Shown piece by piece: positions 34,959 through 44,215 of a stretch of DNA of 64,000 bases. The notes below the pieces were generated by a model. That model ran no database searches. It saw only the letters and a program-made list of their open reading frames with translations, and had not been told where the DNA came from. Numbering within the stretch: position 1 is the first letter of the stretch; each line of letters starts with the position of its first letter. Origin of the DNA: Enterococcus_K sp051713825 (GTDB taxonomy: Bacteria > Bacillota > Bacilli > Lactobacillales > Enterococcaceae); assembly GCF_051713825.1 (NCBI RefSeq), contig NZ_JBIOQR010000001.1, positions 1,736,001 through 1,800,000 on the forward strand, in the 5' to 3' direction. A program made the position numbers and the translations under genes.

Positions 34959-35669
34959 TTATATATTTAAACTATTACTTTGAGCAAAAAACTGAGAATG
35001 TTCATAATGATAAATGGTTCTAGAAAAATCAAATGGCGTTCCAGAAGATAGATAAAACAGTTCTTCTGTGAGTAAAGCCGGATCTTCTTTTTTTAACTCT
35101 AATATTTGACTGTCTTGTTCAGACAATTTTATTACATGAAGGTACTTATCTGAAAAGCCGACACTCAATCGGAGGGCTGCTTTTAAATAATTAAAGATGG
35201 ATTCTTTTGCGATTTCTTCATTCAAATAGGGGACAATTGTACTATTATAATAGGATTCTTCAACACATAATATTTGTTCATTGATATATCTCAAACGCTT
35301 CACATGATAGACTAGCTCATCCTTTGAACACTCCAAATTACTTCTAACTTCCTCTGATGGAATTATTTTTTCTAATAATAAAACTTTTGATGTAATAACA
35401 AACTCATCTAAATCGGTAGTAAATCCTTGGTTTTCAATCAAATTCACGTAACCAATTCTTTGATTACGTCGAACAAAAATACCGCTTCCCTGAATCTGAT
35501 AAATAATCCCACTTTTTTCGAGAATATTCAACGCATTAACGATCGTACTTTTACTTACACCATATTGTTTAATTAAATCATTAAATTTAGGGAGCTTCGT
35601 TCCTTGTTTTAAGTCTTTATCAATGATATATTGTTCGATTTTTTCAGCAATTTCTACATATTTTAACAT
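34959..35669 (-). CDS. GntR/HutC-family regulator of the beta-glucoside operon
   Basis: 236 residues. Winged helix-turn-helix at the N-terminus (about 1-70, DKDLKQGTKLPKFNDLIKQY and GVSKSTIVNALNILEKSG) and a UTRA-type effector domain (about 85-230) of the kind that binds phosphosugars. It is divergent from the PTS gene, and a perfect inverted repeat in the PTS promoter is a likely operator. The probable inducer is a 6-phospho-beta-glucoside, by analogy with related regulators. ATG at 35669, with AGGAGAAAT just upstream on the minus strand. Confidence 0.9.
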   Translation of the reverse strand: MLKYVEIAEKIEQYIIDKDLKQGTKLPKFNDLIKQYGVSKSTIVNALNILEKSGIIYQIQGSGIFVRRNQRIGYVNLIENQGFTTDLDEFVITSKVLLLEKIIPSEEVRSNLECSKDELVYHVKRLRYINEQILCVEESYYNSTIVPYLNEEIAKESIFNYLKAALRLSVGFSDKYLHVIKLSEQDSQILELKKEDPALLTEELFYLSSGTPFDFSRTIYHYEHSQFFAQSNSLNI

Positions 35670-35752
35670 GATAAATTTCTCCTACTCGTAATTGACCATA
35701 TTTTATCATATTCCTAATTATTAGTATATCAATAATAAAAATTGTTCCTCCA

Positions 35753-35781
35753 TTGACAAATTGTGCATTCACAATTATTAT
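35753..35781 (+). promoter_or_regulatory. bgl promoter with operator in the spacer
   Basis: TTGACA (35753-35758), 17-bp spacer, TATTAT (35776-35781). The spacer holds a perfect inverted repeat AATTGTG (35759-35765) CATT CACAATT (35770-35776). A repressor bound there would block RNA polymerase. Confidence 0.8.
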
Positions 35782-35816
35782 ATGTATGGACAATCAATAA
35801 AAAAGGAGATGTTTCA

Positions 35817-37718
35817 ATGGCAAAAATAAGGGATTATTCAAAACTAGCAAATGACATTTTACAAATTATCGGAGAAGAGCATATCGTAAATGCTACACGA
35901 TGTGCCACTCGACTACGATTGGTTTTAAAAGATGCACCAGAAGAGGCCAAGGATAAGATTTCACAGCTGCCTGGCGTTATTTCTGTGGTCATCAATAATG
36001 GGCAATTTCAAATTGTTATTGGCCAGCATGTTGGCGAGGTTTATGATGAGCTAGCCAAATTAATTAATATTGAGAATGTTGAAGAAGATGATGTTCCTAA
36101 AGGAAATATCATGAATCGAATTATTGCTACGATGTCTGCTGTTTTTGCACCATTTGTCTACATTTTAGCAGCAGCAGGGATTTTACAAGGTTCGTTAATT
36201 TTAATTAATTTAGCTTATCCAGGTTTTTCGGAAACCAGCACTTATAGTGTATTTAGTTTTATTTCATGGGCACCATTTACGTTCTTACCAATATTTATTG
36301 CCATTACTGCCTCTAAACATTTTAGGGTAAATACCTATATAGCAGTTGCTTGTGCAATGGCGCTTGTTTCTCCAGACTGGGCAAATATGGCTAGTCAAAT
36401 TGCAGACGGAGCCAACTTAACCTTTTTAGGGCTGCCTTTATCTCAAACAACTTATACATCATCTGTTTTACCGCCACTAATTTTAGTTTGGCTGCTCTCT
36501 TATTTAGAAAAGTTTTTAAATAAACATTTAAACGAAGTCATTCGACCATTATTCGCACCTCTATTTTCAATGATAATCATGGTACCTGTTACCATCTTGA
36601 TTTTAGGTCCTATTTCTACGATAGCCGCAAATGGTATTGCTAACGGCTATAACTGGTTAGTCAGTGTCGCACCTCCTTTAGCTGGTGCAGTAATTGGTGG
36701 CTTTTGGCAAGTCTTTGTTATCTTTGGTGTTCATTGGGGAATTACACCTGTTGTTATGGCCAACTTCGATATGTATGGCAGAGATTCTTTCCAAGCACTT
36801 CAAACGATTGCGGTTGTCGCACAGGTCGGAGCTGTTCTAGGTGTTTTCTTGAAAACGAAACAAAAGGAATTAAAGAGTGTTTCCTTATCTGCCTTTATTA
36901 CAGGAATATTTGGAATTACTGAACCAGCTATCTACGGAGTTACTTTACGGTTTAAACGACCTTTTATTTATGGCTGTCTTTCAGGAGCTGTAGGTGCGGT
37001 TGTCGCAAGCTTTTTCCAACCGTTTTATTTTGCTTATGCAGGACTGCCAAGCTTACTTACTACGGTTAATGGAATCAGTAGTGAAGTACCGACTTCCTTT
37101 ATTGGTATCATAATCGGTTGTGCGATTGCTATTGTTGGTCCTGTTTTACTGACTCATTTCCTAGGCTTTGGCGAAACAGAGGAGTTAGCGAATGAACACA
37201 TAATGACTACCGATCAACAAACAGCTGATACGAATCTATCTGAAACAACTACCTCAACAGTAACAGAGCTAGAGATTCTTGCACCAATGGAAGGGGAAAT
37301 CATTCCACTTCAAGAAATTCCAGATGAAGTTTTCGCAAGCGGGGCTATGGGTGCTGGAGTTGGACTTGTGCCTTCAGGAAATCAAGTAGTTGCGCCTTTT
37401 GATGGAACGGTCGTGACGGTAATTGATTCAAAACATGCGATAGGTTTAGTTTCTGATGAAGGGGTTGAATTACTGATTCATGTGGGAATGGATACTGTCA
37501 CGCTAGCTGGAAAACCATTTGTTTGTCATGTAAACCAAAATGATAAAGTCAAACGTGGGGATCTTTTACTAGAAGTTGATTTTGAACAAATAGAAGCGGC
37601 GAATTTACCAACAATTACACCAATAATTATCACAAATTCCTTTAATTATAAGGATATCCAACCTATTTTAACAAAAAATGCAACACTAACTGATCCGATA
37701 CTAAACATTAAAAACTAA
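35817..37718 (+). CDS. bglP: PTS beta-glucoside transporter, EIIBCA
   Basis: Imports and phosphorylates a beta-glucoside. About 633 residues: EIIB (about 1-90) with the phospho-Cys in NATRCATRLRL, a membrane EIIC domain (about 105-460, about ten segments), and a C-terminal EIIA domain (about 485-630) with the active His in LLIHVGMDTV. ATG 35817 follows AAAAGGAG; an in-frame ATG at 35763 lies between the -35 and -10 boxes and cannot be used. Followed after 11 bp by a phospho-beta-glucosidase, which completes the uptake-hydrolysis pair. Confidence 0.93.
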   Translation: MAKIRDYSKLANDILQIIGEEHIVNATRCATRLRLVLKDAPEEAKDKISQLPGVISVVINNGQFQIVIGQHVGEVYDELAKLINIENVEEDDVPKGNIMNRIIATMSAVFAPFVYILAAAGILQGSLILINLAYPGFSETSTYSVFSFISWAPFTFLPIFIAITASKHFRVNTYIAVACAMALVSPDWANMASQIADGANLTFLGLPLSQTTYTSSVLPPLILVWLLSYLEKFLNKHLNEVIRPLFAPLFSMIIMVPVTILILGPISTIAANGIANGYNWLVSVAPPLAGAVIGGFWQVFVIFGVHWGITPVVMANFDMYGRDSFQALQTIAVVAQVGAVLGVFLKTKQKELKSVSLSAFITGIFGITEPAIYGVTLRFKRPFIYGCLSGAVGAVVASFFQPFYFAYAGLPSLLTTVNGISSEVPTSFIGIIIGCAIAIVGPVLLTHFLGFGETEELANEHIMTTDQQTADTNLSETTTSTVTELEILAPMEGEIIPLQEIPDEVFASGAMGAGVGLVPSGNQVVAPFDGTVVTVIDSKHAIGLVSDEGVELLIHVGMDTVTLAGKPFVCHVNQNDKVKRGDLLLEVDFEQIEAANLPTITPIIITNSFNYKDIQPILTKNATLTDPILNIKN

Positions 37719-37729
37719 GGAGACGTAAT

Positions 37730-39160
37730 ATGACGAACGAATTTTTATGGGGCGGCGCTTTAGCTGCTCACCAATTTGAAGGTGGTTGGAATGCAGGTGG
37801 AAAAGGGCCCAGTGTCATCGATGTGATGACTGCTGGTGCTCATGGTGTTCCTAGAGAAATTACAGAAACAATTGAAGCCAACAAGTTTTATCCTAATCAC
37901 GAGGCGATTGATTTTTATCATCACTACAAAAAAGACGTGGCTTTGTTTGCTGAAATGGGTCTAAAATGTTTGCGAACTTCTATCGCCTGGACGCGTATTT
38001 TTCCTTTAGGTGATGAAGAAACGCCGAATGAAGCTGGCTTAAAATTTTATGATGATTTATTTGATGAACTATTAAGCTACAATATTGAGCCTGTTATTAC
38101 ATTGTCTCATTTTGAGATGCCTCTTCATTTGGCTCGTGAATATGGTGGTTTTAGAAATCGAAAAGTGATTGATTTTTTTGAAAAATTTGCACTCACTGTT
38201 TTTGAACGTTATAAAAATAAAGTAAAATACTGGATGACCTTTAATGAGATTAATAACCAGATGGATGTGAATAATCCGATCTTTTTATGGACAAACTCGG
38301 GAGTTAAAGTTAGTGAGGGGGAAGATGCCAAAGAAGTCATGTATCAAGTGGCTCATAATGAATTAGTTGCTAGTGCAAAAGCTGTGATTGCCGGAAAAAA
38401 AATCAATCCTGATTTCCAGATTGGCTGCATGGTCTCTCATGTTCCTATTTACCCTTATTCTTGTAATCCTGCTGATATTATGGCTGCAGAAGAAGCGATG
38501 CACCAACGATTTTTCTTTGCTGATGTTCACGTACGTGGCTACTATCCACGATACGCTTTAAAAGAATTTGAACGTGCTGGCTACTCATTGGATATTCGTG
38601 AAGAGGATTTAGCCGTCCTAGCTGAAGGAACTGTTGATTATATTGGTTTAAGTTATTATATGTCGACTGTCGTCAAATCTGATGTGGAAGTAAACTATTC
38701 AGGTGATGTAGTTAATGGTGGATTGCCAAATGGTGTTGAAAATCCTTATATTCAATCAAGCGATTGGGGATGGGCGATTGATCCAGAAGGGTTGCGTTAT
38801 ACTTTGAATCGTTTGTATGATCGTTATCAAATTCCTCTATTTATTGTTGAAAACGGCTTTGGTGCCATCGATGTTTTAGAAGAAAATCATCAGGTGCATG
38901 ACCAAAATAGAATCGATTATTTGACAAAACACATTAAAGAAATGCAAAAAGCGATGGATCATGATGGAGTTGAGCTATTAGGTTATACACCATGGGGAAT
39001 CATTGATGTTGTTTCCTTCACAACTGGTGAAATGAAGAAACGATATGGTATGATTTATGTCGACCGAGACAATGAAGGTCAAGGAACCATGAAACGCTAT
39101 AAAAAAGATTCCTTTGCCTGGTATCAAACAGTCATCAAAACAAATGGGCAACAACTATAA
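37730..39160 (+). CDS. bglA: 6-phospho-beta-glucosidase (GH1)
   Basis: Hydrolyses the phosphorylated disaccharide delivered by the PTS. 476 residues. GH1 landmarks: FLWGGALAAHQFEGGW at the N-terminus, acid/base Glu in WMTFNEINN (about 171), nucleophile Glu in LFIVENGFG (about 376) and the C-terminal MKKRYGMIYVDRD block, whose serine/lysine-tyrosine region contacts the 6-phosphate in this family. Preceded by AAGGAG. Confidence 0.94.
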   Translation: MTNEFLWGGALAAHQFEGGWNAGGKGPSVIDVMTAGAHGVPREITETIEANKFYPNHEAIDFYHHYKKDVALFAEMGLKCLRTSIAWTRIFPLGDEETPNEAGLKFYDDLFDELLSYNIEPVITLSHFEMPLHLAREYGGFRNRKVIDFFEKFALTVFERYKNKVKYWMTFNEINNQMDVNNPIFLWTNSGVKVSEGEDAKEVMYQVAHNELVASAKAVIAGKKINPDFQIGCMVSHVPIYPYSCNPADIMAAEEAMHQRFFFADVHVRGYYPRYALKEFERAGYSLDIREEDLAVLAEGTVDYIGLSYYMSTVVKSDVEVNYSGDVVNGGLPNGVENPYIQSSDWGWAIDPEGLRYTLNRLYDRYQIPLFIVENGFGAIDVLEENHQVHDQNRIDYLTKHIKEMQKAMDHDGVELLGYTPWGIIDVVSFTTGEMKKRYGMIYVDRDNEGQGTMKRYKKDSFAWYQTVIKTNGQQL

Positions 39161-39171
39161 TTATACTCGAA

Positions 39172-39216
39172 AATAACAAAGAGCGTCGTTCATTAGAACA
39201 CGCTTTTTTGTTATTC
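39172..39216 (+). terminator. Terminator after bglA
   Basis: AATAACAAAGAGCGT / ACACGCTTTTTTGTTATT, a long stem with an internal T run. Confidence 0.8.
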
Positions 39217-39252
39217 TGGAAAGTCACGGAGGTTTTCTTTCGTTCTTACCTT

Positions 39253-39281
39253 TTGATTTTTTTTTAACTTTAGATTATAAT
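39253..39281 (+). promoter_or_regulatory. Promoter of the small protein / AAA-VWA pair
   Basis: TTGATT (39253-39258), 17-bp spacer, perfect TATAAT (39276-39281). Confidence 0.8.
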
Positions 39282-39320
39282 TTACTAAACTACTAGTTTA
39301 GTAAATTAGTAAATTACTAA
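39279..39320 (+). promoter_or_regulatory. Overlapping palindromes at the transcription start (operator candidates)
   Basis: AATTTACTAAAC (39279-39290), TACTA, GTTTAGTAAATT (39296-39307) is a perfect 12-bp-arm inverted repeat. It overlaps TTAGTAAATTACTAA (39306-39320), a second palindrome. The TTAGTAA half-site occurs repeatedly. The position on and just after the -10 box is typical of repressor operators; a 5' UTR hairpin is an alternative. Confidence 0.6.
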
Positions 39321-39337
39321 AGGAGGTTGATGGATTT

Positions 39338-39817
39338 ATGAAAATCCCAACAAATTTAAAACATAAACCTGTTCTTGTTGTTGAAGACTACGATAAAATT
39401 GATGGTAATAATGCGTTACACACGGATGCAAAAGGTCTCTCTCTAGGATTAGCTCAATGGAATGACCGAGGAAAAGTTGATATTTCAGGAAAAGTTTGGC
39501 GTCATACTGGTGAAAAATGGTCTCGACAATCAGAAGAGCTACCGATTACCAGAATTTTAGATTTAGCTATCTTGGTGGCACGAGGCAACCTTTATTTTCA
39601 AGATGCGTATCGTCATGAAAAGTTTTATGATCCGTCCAATCCCGAAATTGACATTATTGGGTTACAGGGGAGTCGAATGACTGTTGAAGTGGATACAGAT
39701 AACCCGATGATTGATGAGGATATTTTATTATACTACGATACATTACAAAAAGATGGCGAATTAATCGGTGAACGGATGCGCGTTTTAAAACGTTTATTAG
39801 ATGAATTAGGCTATTAA
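39338..39817 (+). CDS. Conserved small protein of unknown function paired with AAA-VWA protein
   Basis: 159 residues, soluble, acidic, no signal or membrane segment. I do not recognise a named domain with certainty. Visible blocks are KPVLVVEDYDKIDGNNALHTD, GLSLGLAQWNDRGKVDISGKVWRH and a long helical C-terminus (DILLYYDTLQKDGELIGER). Strong SD AAAGGAGG. It lies 20 bp before the AAA-VWA gene and shares its promoter, so a partner or substrate of that ATPase is likely by context only. Confidence 0.8.
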   Translation: MKIPTNLKHKPVLVVEDYDKIDGNNALHTDAKGLSLGLAQWNDRGKVDISGKVWRHTGEKWSRQSEELPITRILDLAILVARGNLYFQDAYRHEKFYDPSNPEIDIIGLQGSRMTVEVDTDNPMIDEDILLYYDTLQKDGELIGERMRVLKRLLDELGY

Positions 39818-39837
39818 GAAGGAGAGTTATTCCTATT

Positions 39838-42072
39838 ATGAATGCTTATTCAGTGACGGACGGACGGATTTTCTCCAAGTTAGAGAAACAAATGATTTGG
39901 CAGAAACCGAGCAGTCATCAAACGAGTCAAGAAGAACTACGAATTGCCCAAGAAATAAAAATGAACTGGCATGATCCAGAAATGAAAATTTTTAATATTT
40001 TATTAGAAGGTGATGCGGGATCCGGAAAAACACAACTAGCTAAGGCTCTGTCAGCAGATTTACAATTACCTTATACAAAAGTCACTTGTTTTGCTGATAT
40101 GGACAAGTCAGATGTTTTTGGTGCTTTATTGCCAATTGTTGCAACCGATGATGAGTTAGATAGTGAGCTTTTAGAAGCGATTCACCAAACCGAATCCTTT
40201 GATGCCGTGCTTCGACTCATTCAACAACACTATAGTATCAGTCAAGAGACAGCCAAAGAACGAATGACTCAACTGATTCAACGGGTGGAAGAAAAAAATC
40301 AAGAAATTGTCCACTACAAGTTTTATCCTTCAGAGATAGTCCGAGCGATGGAAAAGGGCTATTTATTGGAGATTCAGGAGCCGACAGTGATTCGCGATGC
40401 TTCTGTTTTAGTCGCCTTAAACTCTGCTCTAGAAAGCCATGGCATGTTAAATATTCCAACGGGGATTGTTCAAAGACATGCAGATTGTGTAGTTGTAATC
40501 ACCACTAACCGAAATTATCAAGGCAATCGACCGCTAAATGAATCACTCAGAGACCGTATGCAGCATGCGGAAAAAATGGATTTGCCCGCTTTATCTGTTA
40601 TGACTGAACGGGCTTTAGCGAAAACAGGCGTTAACGAACCCACGATTCTCTTTAAGATGGCAGAAATTATTCGCCTATTAGATCAAACAGCGAAGGCCAA
40701 TGCCATTAAAGGAGTCGCTGGCATGCGTTCTTATTTTTACTGGGTCAATACCCTACGTCAAAACCAAGCACCTTTAGAAACCATCTACCCTAAGGTTTTC
40801 TACAAGCTGAGTACAGATCCTGATGAACTGATGATTTTAGAACAAGCACTAGAAGAGAGTGGTTTACTTTCTGAATTACAGGTTCTTTTACAAAAGAAAC
40901 CCTTGAAGGACTTTCTTAAAGAGGAGCAGCACATTTCAGGTAGAAAACTTTCTGCTGAAGAAGCTGATCGACGAAATATTGAAGACCCTACAGAAGAAAA
41001 TAGAGTAGAAGGGGAGAGCCACAAACCCACTAACTTAAGCGATCCAGAAAACCAAGAGACCGGCGATGAGAAGCAAGAAGAAGAGGGCATCGAAGTCAAT
41101 GAAACGAAAAAGAGCCAAGATACCGTAGCCAACGGAACAGAAGAAAAGGACGCGGTAGAAGAAGAGACTTCTATGTCCCCCTCTGAGATGGAAGCCGTTG
41201 ATAAGGAAAAAAAGCGCTCATTAAATAAGGAAGCTCGTCAGATTTTAAAAGAAACGATTCATGCAAAAGAGGGCTTAATTGTTCATCGCCCAACATTTGA
41301 TGAGTCAAATCGACTGGCAGCACAAGAAGCCAAAAAGAAAATCCTACCGATTGTTGAAACACTTAGTCGAAAAATGCTCGATTTATTGGATAAAGAAGTC
41401 AGCGCAACCTATCAAATAGGTAAAGCAGACGGTCAGCGCTTTAATGCAAGTCGCATTGCTTATGGGGAGTTTAAGAATTTTGATAAAAAGAATCCCCCTC
41501 ATGAAGAACCTTCGTTAGCTTTGGCTGTCAGAGTAGATGAGTCAGGCTCAATGATTCGAGAAGGTCGTATCAACAGTGCCCAACTAGCGGCTTTAGCCAT
41601 CACAGAATTTGCCAAACGTCTGAATATCCCGCTGATGATTTATGGAGATACCGCAGATGTCTCAACTCGTGAAAAAACTTCGCTCTTTTCTTATAAAGAG
41701 TTTGATGACTCATTTGATTATGTCGATGCAAAAATAATGTCGATGAAACCTCGTCAAAACAACCGAGATGGTGTTGTTTTAAAGGTCCTTTCTGATAAGT
41801 TACAAAAACAAACAGCTACTACCAAGCTCCTACTAACAATCAGTGATGGCCAGCCAAAAGCCTTACCAGATTACACAGGCGCTAAAGCGAGAGAGGACAT
41901 TCAATCTGTCTTAAACGAATACGAACGTCAAGGGATTCTCTTTTTATCAGCCGCAATCGGCCAAGACAAAGAAGTTATCAAAGAAATCTATGGAGAAAAC
42001 CGCTATTTAGATAGTAGTGATTTGGCTGTATTCCCTGAGCGAATGATTCAATTAATTGCTCGATATCTATAA
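39838..42072 (+). CDS. AAA+ ATPase / von Willebrand A domain fusion (MoxR-VWA type)
   Basis: 744 residues. N-terminal AAA+ module (about 40-300): Walker A LLEGDAGSGKTQLAK (about 59), a Walker B-like segment and sensor VVVITTNRNYQG (about 218-229), an arginine-finger region SLRDRMQ. A charged low-complexity linker follows (about 370-470, E/K/S rich). The C-terminal VWA domain (about 560-744) has the MIDAS DESGSM (about 574) and LLLTISDGQP. MoxR-type ATPases and VWA proteins are normally separate subunits that remodel or insert metal into targets; here they are fused. The target is unknown. Confidence 0.85.
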   Translation: MNAYSVTDGRIFSKLEKQMIWQKPSSHQTSQEELRIAQEIKMNWHDPEMKIFNILLEGDAGSGKTQLAKALSADLQLPYTKVTCFADMDKSDVFGALLPIVATDDELDSELLEAIHQTESFDAVLRLIQQHYSISQETAKERMTQLIQRVEEKNQEIVHYKFYPSEIVRAMEKGYLLEIQEPTVIRDASVLVALNSALESHGMLNIPTGIVQRHADCVVVITTNRNYQGNRPLNESLRDRMQHAEKMDLPALSVMTERALAKTGVNEPTILFKMAEIIRLLDQTAKANAIKGVAGMRSYFYWVNTLRQNQAPLETIYPKVFYKLSTDPDELMILEQALEESGLLSELQVLLQKKPLKDFLKEEQHISGRKLSAEEADRRNIEDPTEENRVEGESHKPTNLSDPENQETGDEKQEEEGIEVNETKKSQDTVANGTEEKDAVEEETSMSPSEMEAVDKEKKRSLNKEARQILKETIHAKEGLIVHRPTFDESNRLAAQEAKKKILPIVETLSRKMLDLLDKEVSATYQIGKADGQRFNASRIAYGEFKNFDKKNPPHEEPSLALAVRVDESGSMIREGRINSAQLAALAITEFAKRLNIPLMIYGDTADVSTREKTSLFSYKEFDDSFDYVDAKIMSMKPRQNNRDGVVLKVLSDKLQKQTATTKLLLTISDGQPKALPDYTGAKAREDIQSVLNEYERQGILFLSAAIGQDKEVIKEIYGENRYLDSSDLAVFPERMIQLIARYL

Positions 42073-42119
42073 AAAGCAGCTGACAAACTTCTGATTTCCA
42101 GAACCTGTTCATAAAAAAC

Positions 42120-42177
42120 AAATCCAACCTTATTTTCACGCAAGTTTTTGAGATAGAAAGGGTTGGATTTATTTTTA
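42120..42177 (+). terminator. Terminator after the AAA-VWA gene
   Basis: AAATCCAACC / GGTTGGATTT arms with a loop of about 28 nt and an ATTTTT tail. Confidence 0.75.
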
Positions 42178-42304
42178 TAGCCAATTTTCTAACTTTTGTA
42201 AATTCCGAAATTCTAATTTGCAGAATGAAGTACGTTCTCAGCTTGTTATTAGTAACAAGTCCTACAGAGAGCGTCTTTTCGTTTAGACTTGATAAGAAAT
42301 AAGG

Positions 42305-42568
42305 ATGGATGGGGAAAAAGTTTGGTGGAAAGAGTCTGTTGGCTATCAAATTTATCCACTTGATTGAGAATCTATAGTTGGCGGTTTTCTATGGAGTTAC
42401 GAGGAAAAACAAAATATCCTATGTATGTTTTTGCCAAAGAACAACTTGAATTGAGAGAATGAGCCATTAAAACAAGAACTATTTTCGATGAATTGAATGG
42501 TGGTTTGCTAAAGGAATTGATGGTTTTAGACTAGATGCCACTTCACATATTAAAAAAGCACCTTACAC
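42305..42568 (+). pseudogene. Remnant of a GH13 alpha-glucosidase
   Basis: Starting at ATG 42305 the frame reads VWWKESVGYQIYPLD then stop, the hallmark N-terminus of oligo-1,6-glucosidase-type GH13 enzymes. About 110 bp later YVFAKEQLELRE is seen, and in another frame at 42498-42567 WWFAKGIDGFRLDATSHIKK, the GH13 region II carrying the catalytic aspartate. The order is right, but most of the gene between and after is missing and frames differ, so this is a deletion remnant. No sugar transporter remains beside it. Confidence 0.85.
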
Positions 42569-42576
42569 AAAACACA

Positions 42577-42625
42577 GCCTAAAAATTACTACCAAAGTAA
42601 GAATTTTTAGGCCTATTTATATAAA
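42577..42625. terminator. Terminator, active toward the minus-strand gene or bidirectional
   Basis: GCCTAAAAATT (42577-42587) / AATTTTTAGGC (42602-42612), placed just after the stop of the minus-strand NAD(P)-binding gene. Confidence 0.7.
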
Positions 42626-42646
42626 AATCCACTACAAAGCAGGTAT

Positions 42647-43276
42647 TTACTTACTTAAAACAGAAATTCGTTCTCTTATATGCGTGCCAGAAACTGCTTC
42701 ATCAATCATCGCAATTGCATAATCTTTATAGCTAATCAGACTTTCTCCTTGATCATTCACAGAAAATTCCTCTCCACGTAATAAATACTCACCCGTTCGT
42801 TCGCCATCTGCCCGAAAATCTGCAGCTGGGCTAATATAGGTCCAATTAACATCTGAACGTTTACGTAAAGCGGTTAACGATTTGGACATGTTTGATGCAA
42901 GAGGATAGAATGATTCTGGAAAATCTTTTCCCTCCATAAGTTGTGTTGTATGATCCGCGTCAGTGTACAAGCTGCCCGCACCTCCAACAACTAATAAACG
43001 ATTGGTTTTTCCACTTAATATATCAGACAAATGAAGAAGAGACGTTGTATGTTGGGGCAGTGTTTCTGGTGTCCAAGCACCAAAAGCATCAATTAATACA
43101 TCAAACTCCTTAACGTCCTCATAAGTTAAATCAAACAAATCTTTTTTTAAAGAGTGGGGCGCTGCCGTTTTATTTTCTCCACGTACGATAGCCGTAACAT
43201 CGAGATTTCTTGAAAGAGCTTCATCAACGATTGCTTGACCTGATTTACCATTTGCCGCAATAATTCCTATTTTCAT
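42647..43276 (-). CDS. NAD(P)-binding protein, NmrA/YwnB-like
   Basis: 209 residues with an N-terminal Rossmann loop KIGIIAANGKSGQAIVDEA in the atypical SDR/NmrA style, then GGAGSLYTD and a C-terminal region ISPAADFRADGERTGEYLL typical of the NADH-flavin reductase-like YwnB group. Substrate unknown; such proteins act as redox sensors or reductases of small compounds. No Tyr-x3-Lys catalytic pair of classical SDRs is obvious. Monocistronic. The upstream gap 43277-43587 (310 bp) holds a CCAACC / GGTTGG hairpin at 43471-43495 and nothing else that I can name. Confidence 0.85.
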   Translation of the reverse strand: MKIGIIAANGKSGQAIVDEALSRNLDVTAIVRGENKTAAPHSLKKDLFDLTYEDVKEFDVLIDAFGAWTPETLPQHTTSLLHLSDILSGKTNRLLVVGGAGSLYTDADHTTQLMEGKDFPESFYPLASNMSKSLTALRKRSDVNWTYISPAADFRADGERTGEYLLRGEEFSVNDQGESLISYKDYAIAMIDEAVSGTHIRERISVLSK

Positions 43277-43587
43277 AAGTTATTCATCCTTTTCTATCAA
43301 ATTATTTACCAACTAGCTTAATAATAGAACGAATTTTTACTTATGTAAAGTAAGTAGAATCGCGAATTAATGAATCGATAATAAAGAAATCTCAACAGGA
43401 TTAGAAAACTATGTTAGTATAGAAATTACTTGATAGGCAAAATTCGTGAACCTTGTAAGATAATTTGATGCCAACCATGGTAAATCGGAGGTTGGTTTAC
43501 ATAATGAAATTATTATAAACAAGCGTCTTATTTCTTCGTTCTTTTGCAAAAAAACAAAAAAATTAACATCCTTGATAGGAGACACCC

Positions 43588-44215
43588 ATGAGCTTTTTAT
43601 TTATTCTTATTACTCTAATTAGTCTTTATCTTCTCTATAAATACTTGCTCTATCAATCCAAATATCCGAGTGGCTGGATTGGGCTTGCGCTGATGAAAAT
43701 TTGGAACAAAAGCTACTTACCCATGACTAGTTGGGCTCTTCACACAGCGAATATCGTTTCCTCAAAAAAAAATTTTAGATGTGGGAGTTGGAAATGGTCG
43801 CTCAACTTATTATTTATCCAATCAATTAGCTCCGACTAGTATTATTGGCATTGATTATTCAGAAACTGCCATTAAACAAGCAAAAAAGAACTATCCAACG
43901 CTTTTATTTCAACTAGTTCCTATAGAAGACACAGGGTTCCAAGAAAAATTTGATTTAATCTGCGCTTTTCAGACGCATTTTCATTGGTCAGATTTAACGC
44001 AAGCCTTTAGCGAAATTCAGCGAATACTTGCGCCTCAAGGGATTGTCTTAATTGCTGCAGAGAAAACCAAGATAGCCTACTTTTTACCTCATTTAAAAAC
44101 GGCTCAACAACTCGAAAAATTTCTTTTTCCGTTCCAGCTAGCACTGATAAACACCAGAGAAAATGCACAGTGGGTGTGTTATGAGATACAAAATATCTCT
44201 AAGTCAACTATTTAG
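43588..44215 (+). pseudogene. Class I SAM-dependent methyltransferase, frameshifted at a poly-A tract
   Basis: The first frame (43588-43839) gives MSFLFILITLISLYLLYKYL, a membrane-anchor-like start, and runs to TANIVSSKKN. The continuation in another frame supplies methyltransferase motif I ILDVGVGNGRSTYYL, IIGIDYSETAIKQAK, then ICAFQTHFHW and end at 44215. The junction is a run of nine A (43764-43772); eight A would give the continuous SSKKILDVGVGNGRS. So the gene is off in this sequence, unless slippage restores it or the run is miscounted. Shine-Dalgarno TAGGAG precedes the ATG. Confidence 0.8.

Noticed and set aside
41978..42349. 123-codon minus-strand frame after the AAA-VWA gene
   Set aside because: Overlaps the 3' end of that gene, its terminator and the GH13 remnant on the other strand; no ribosome binding site.
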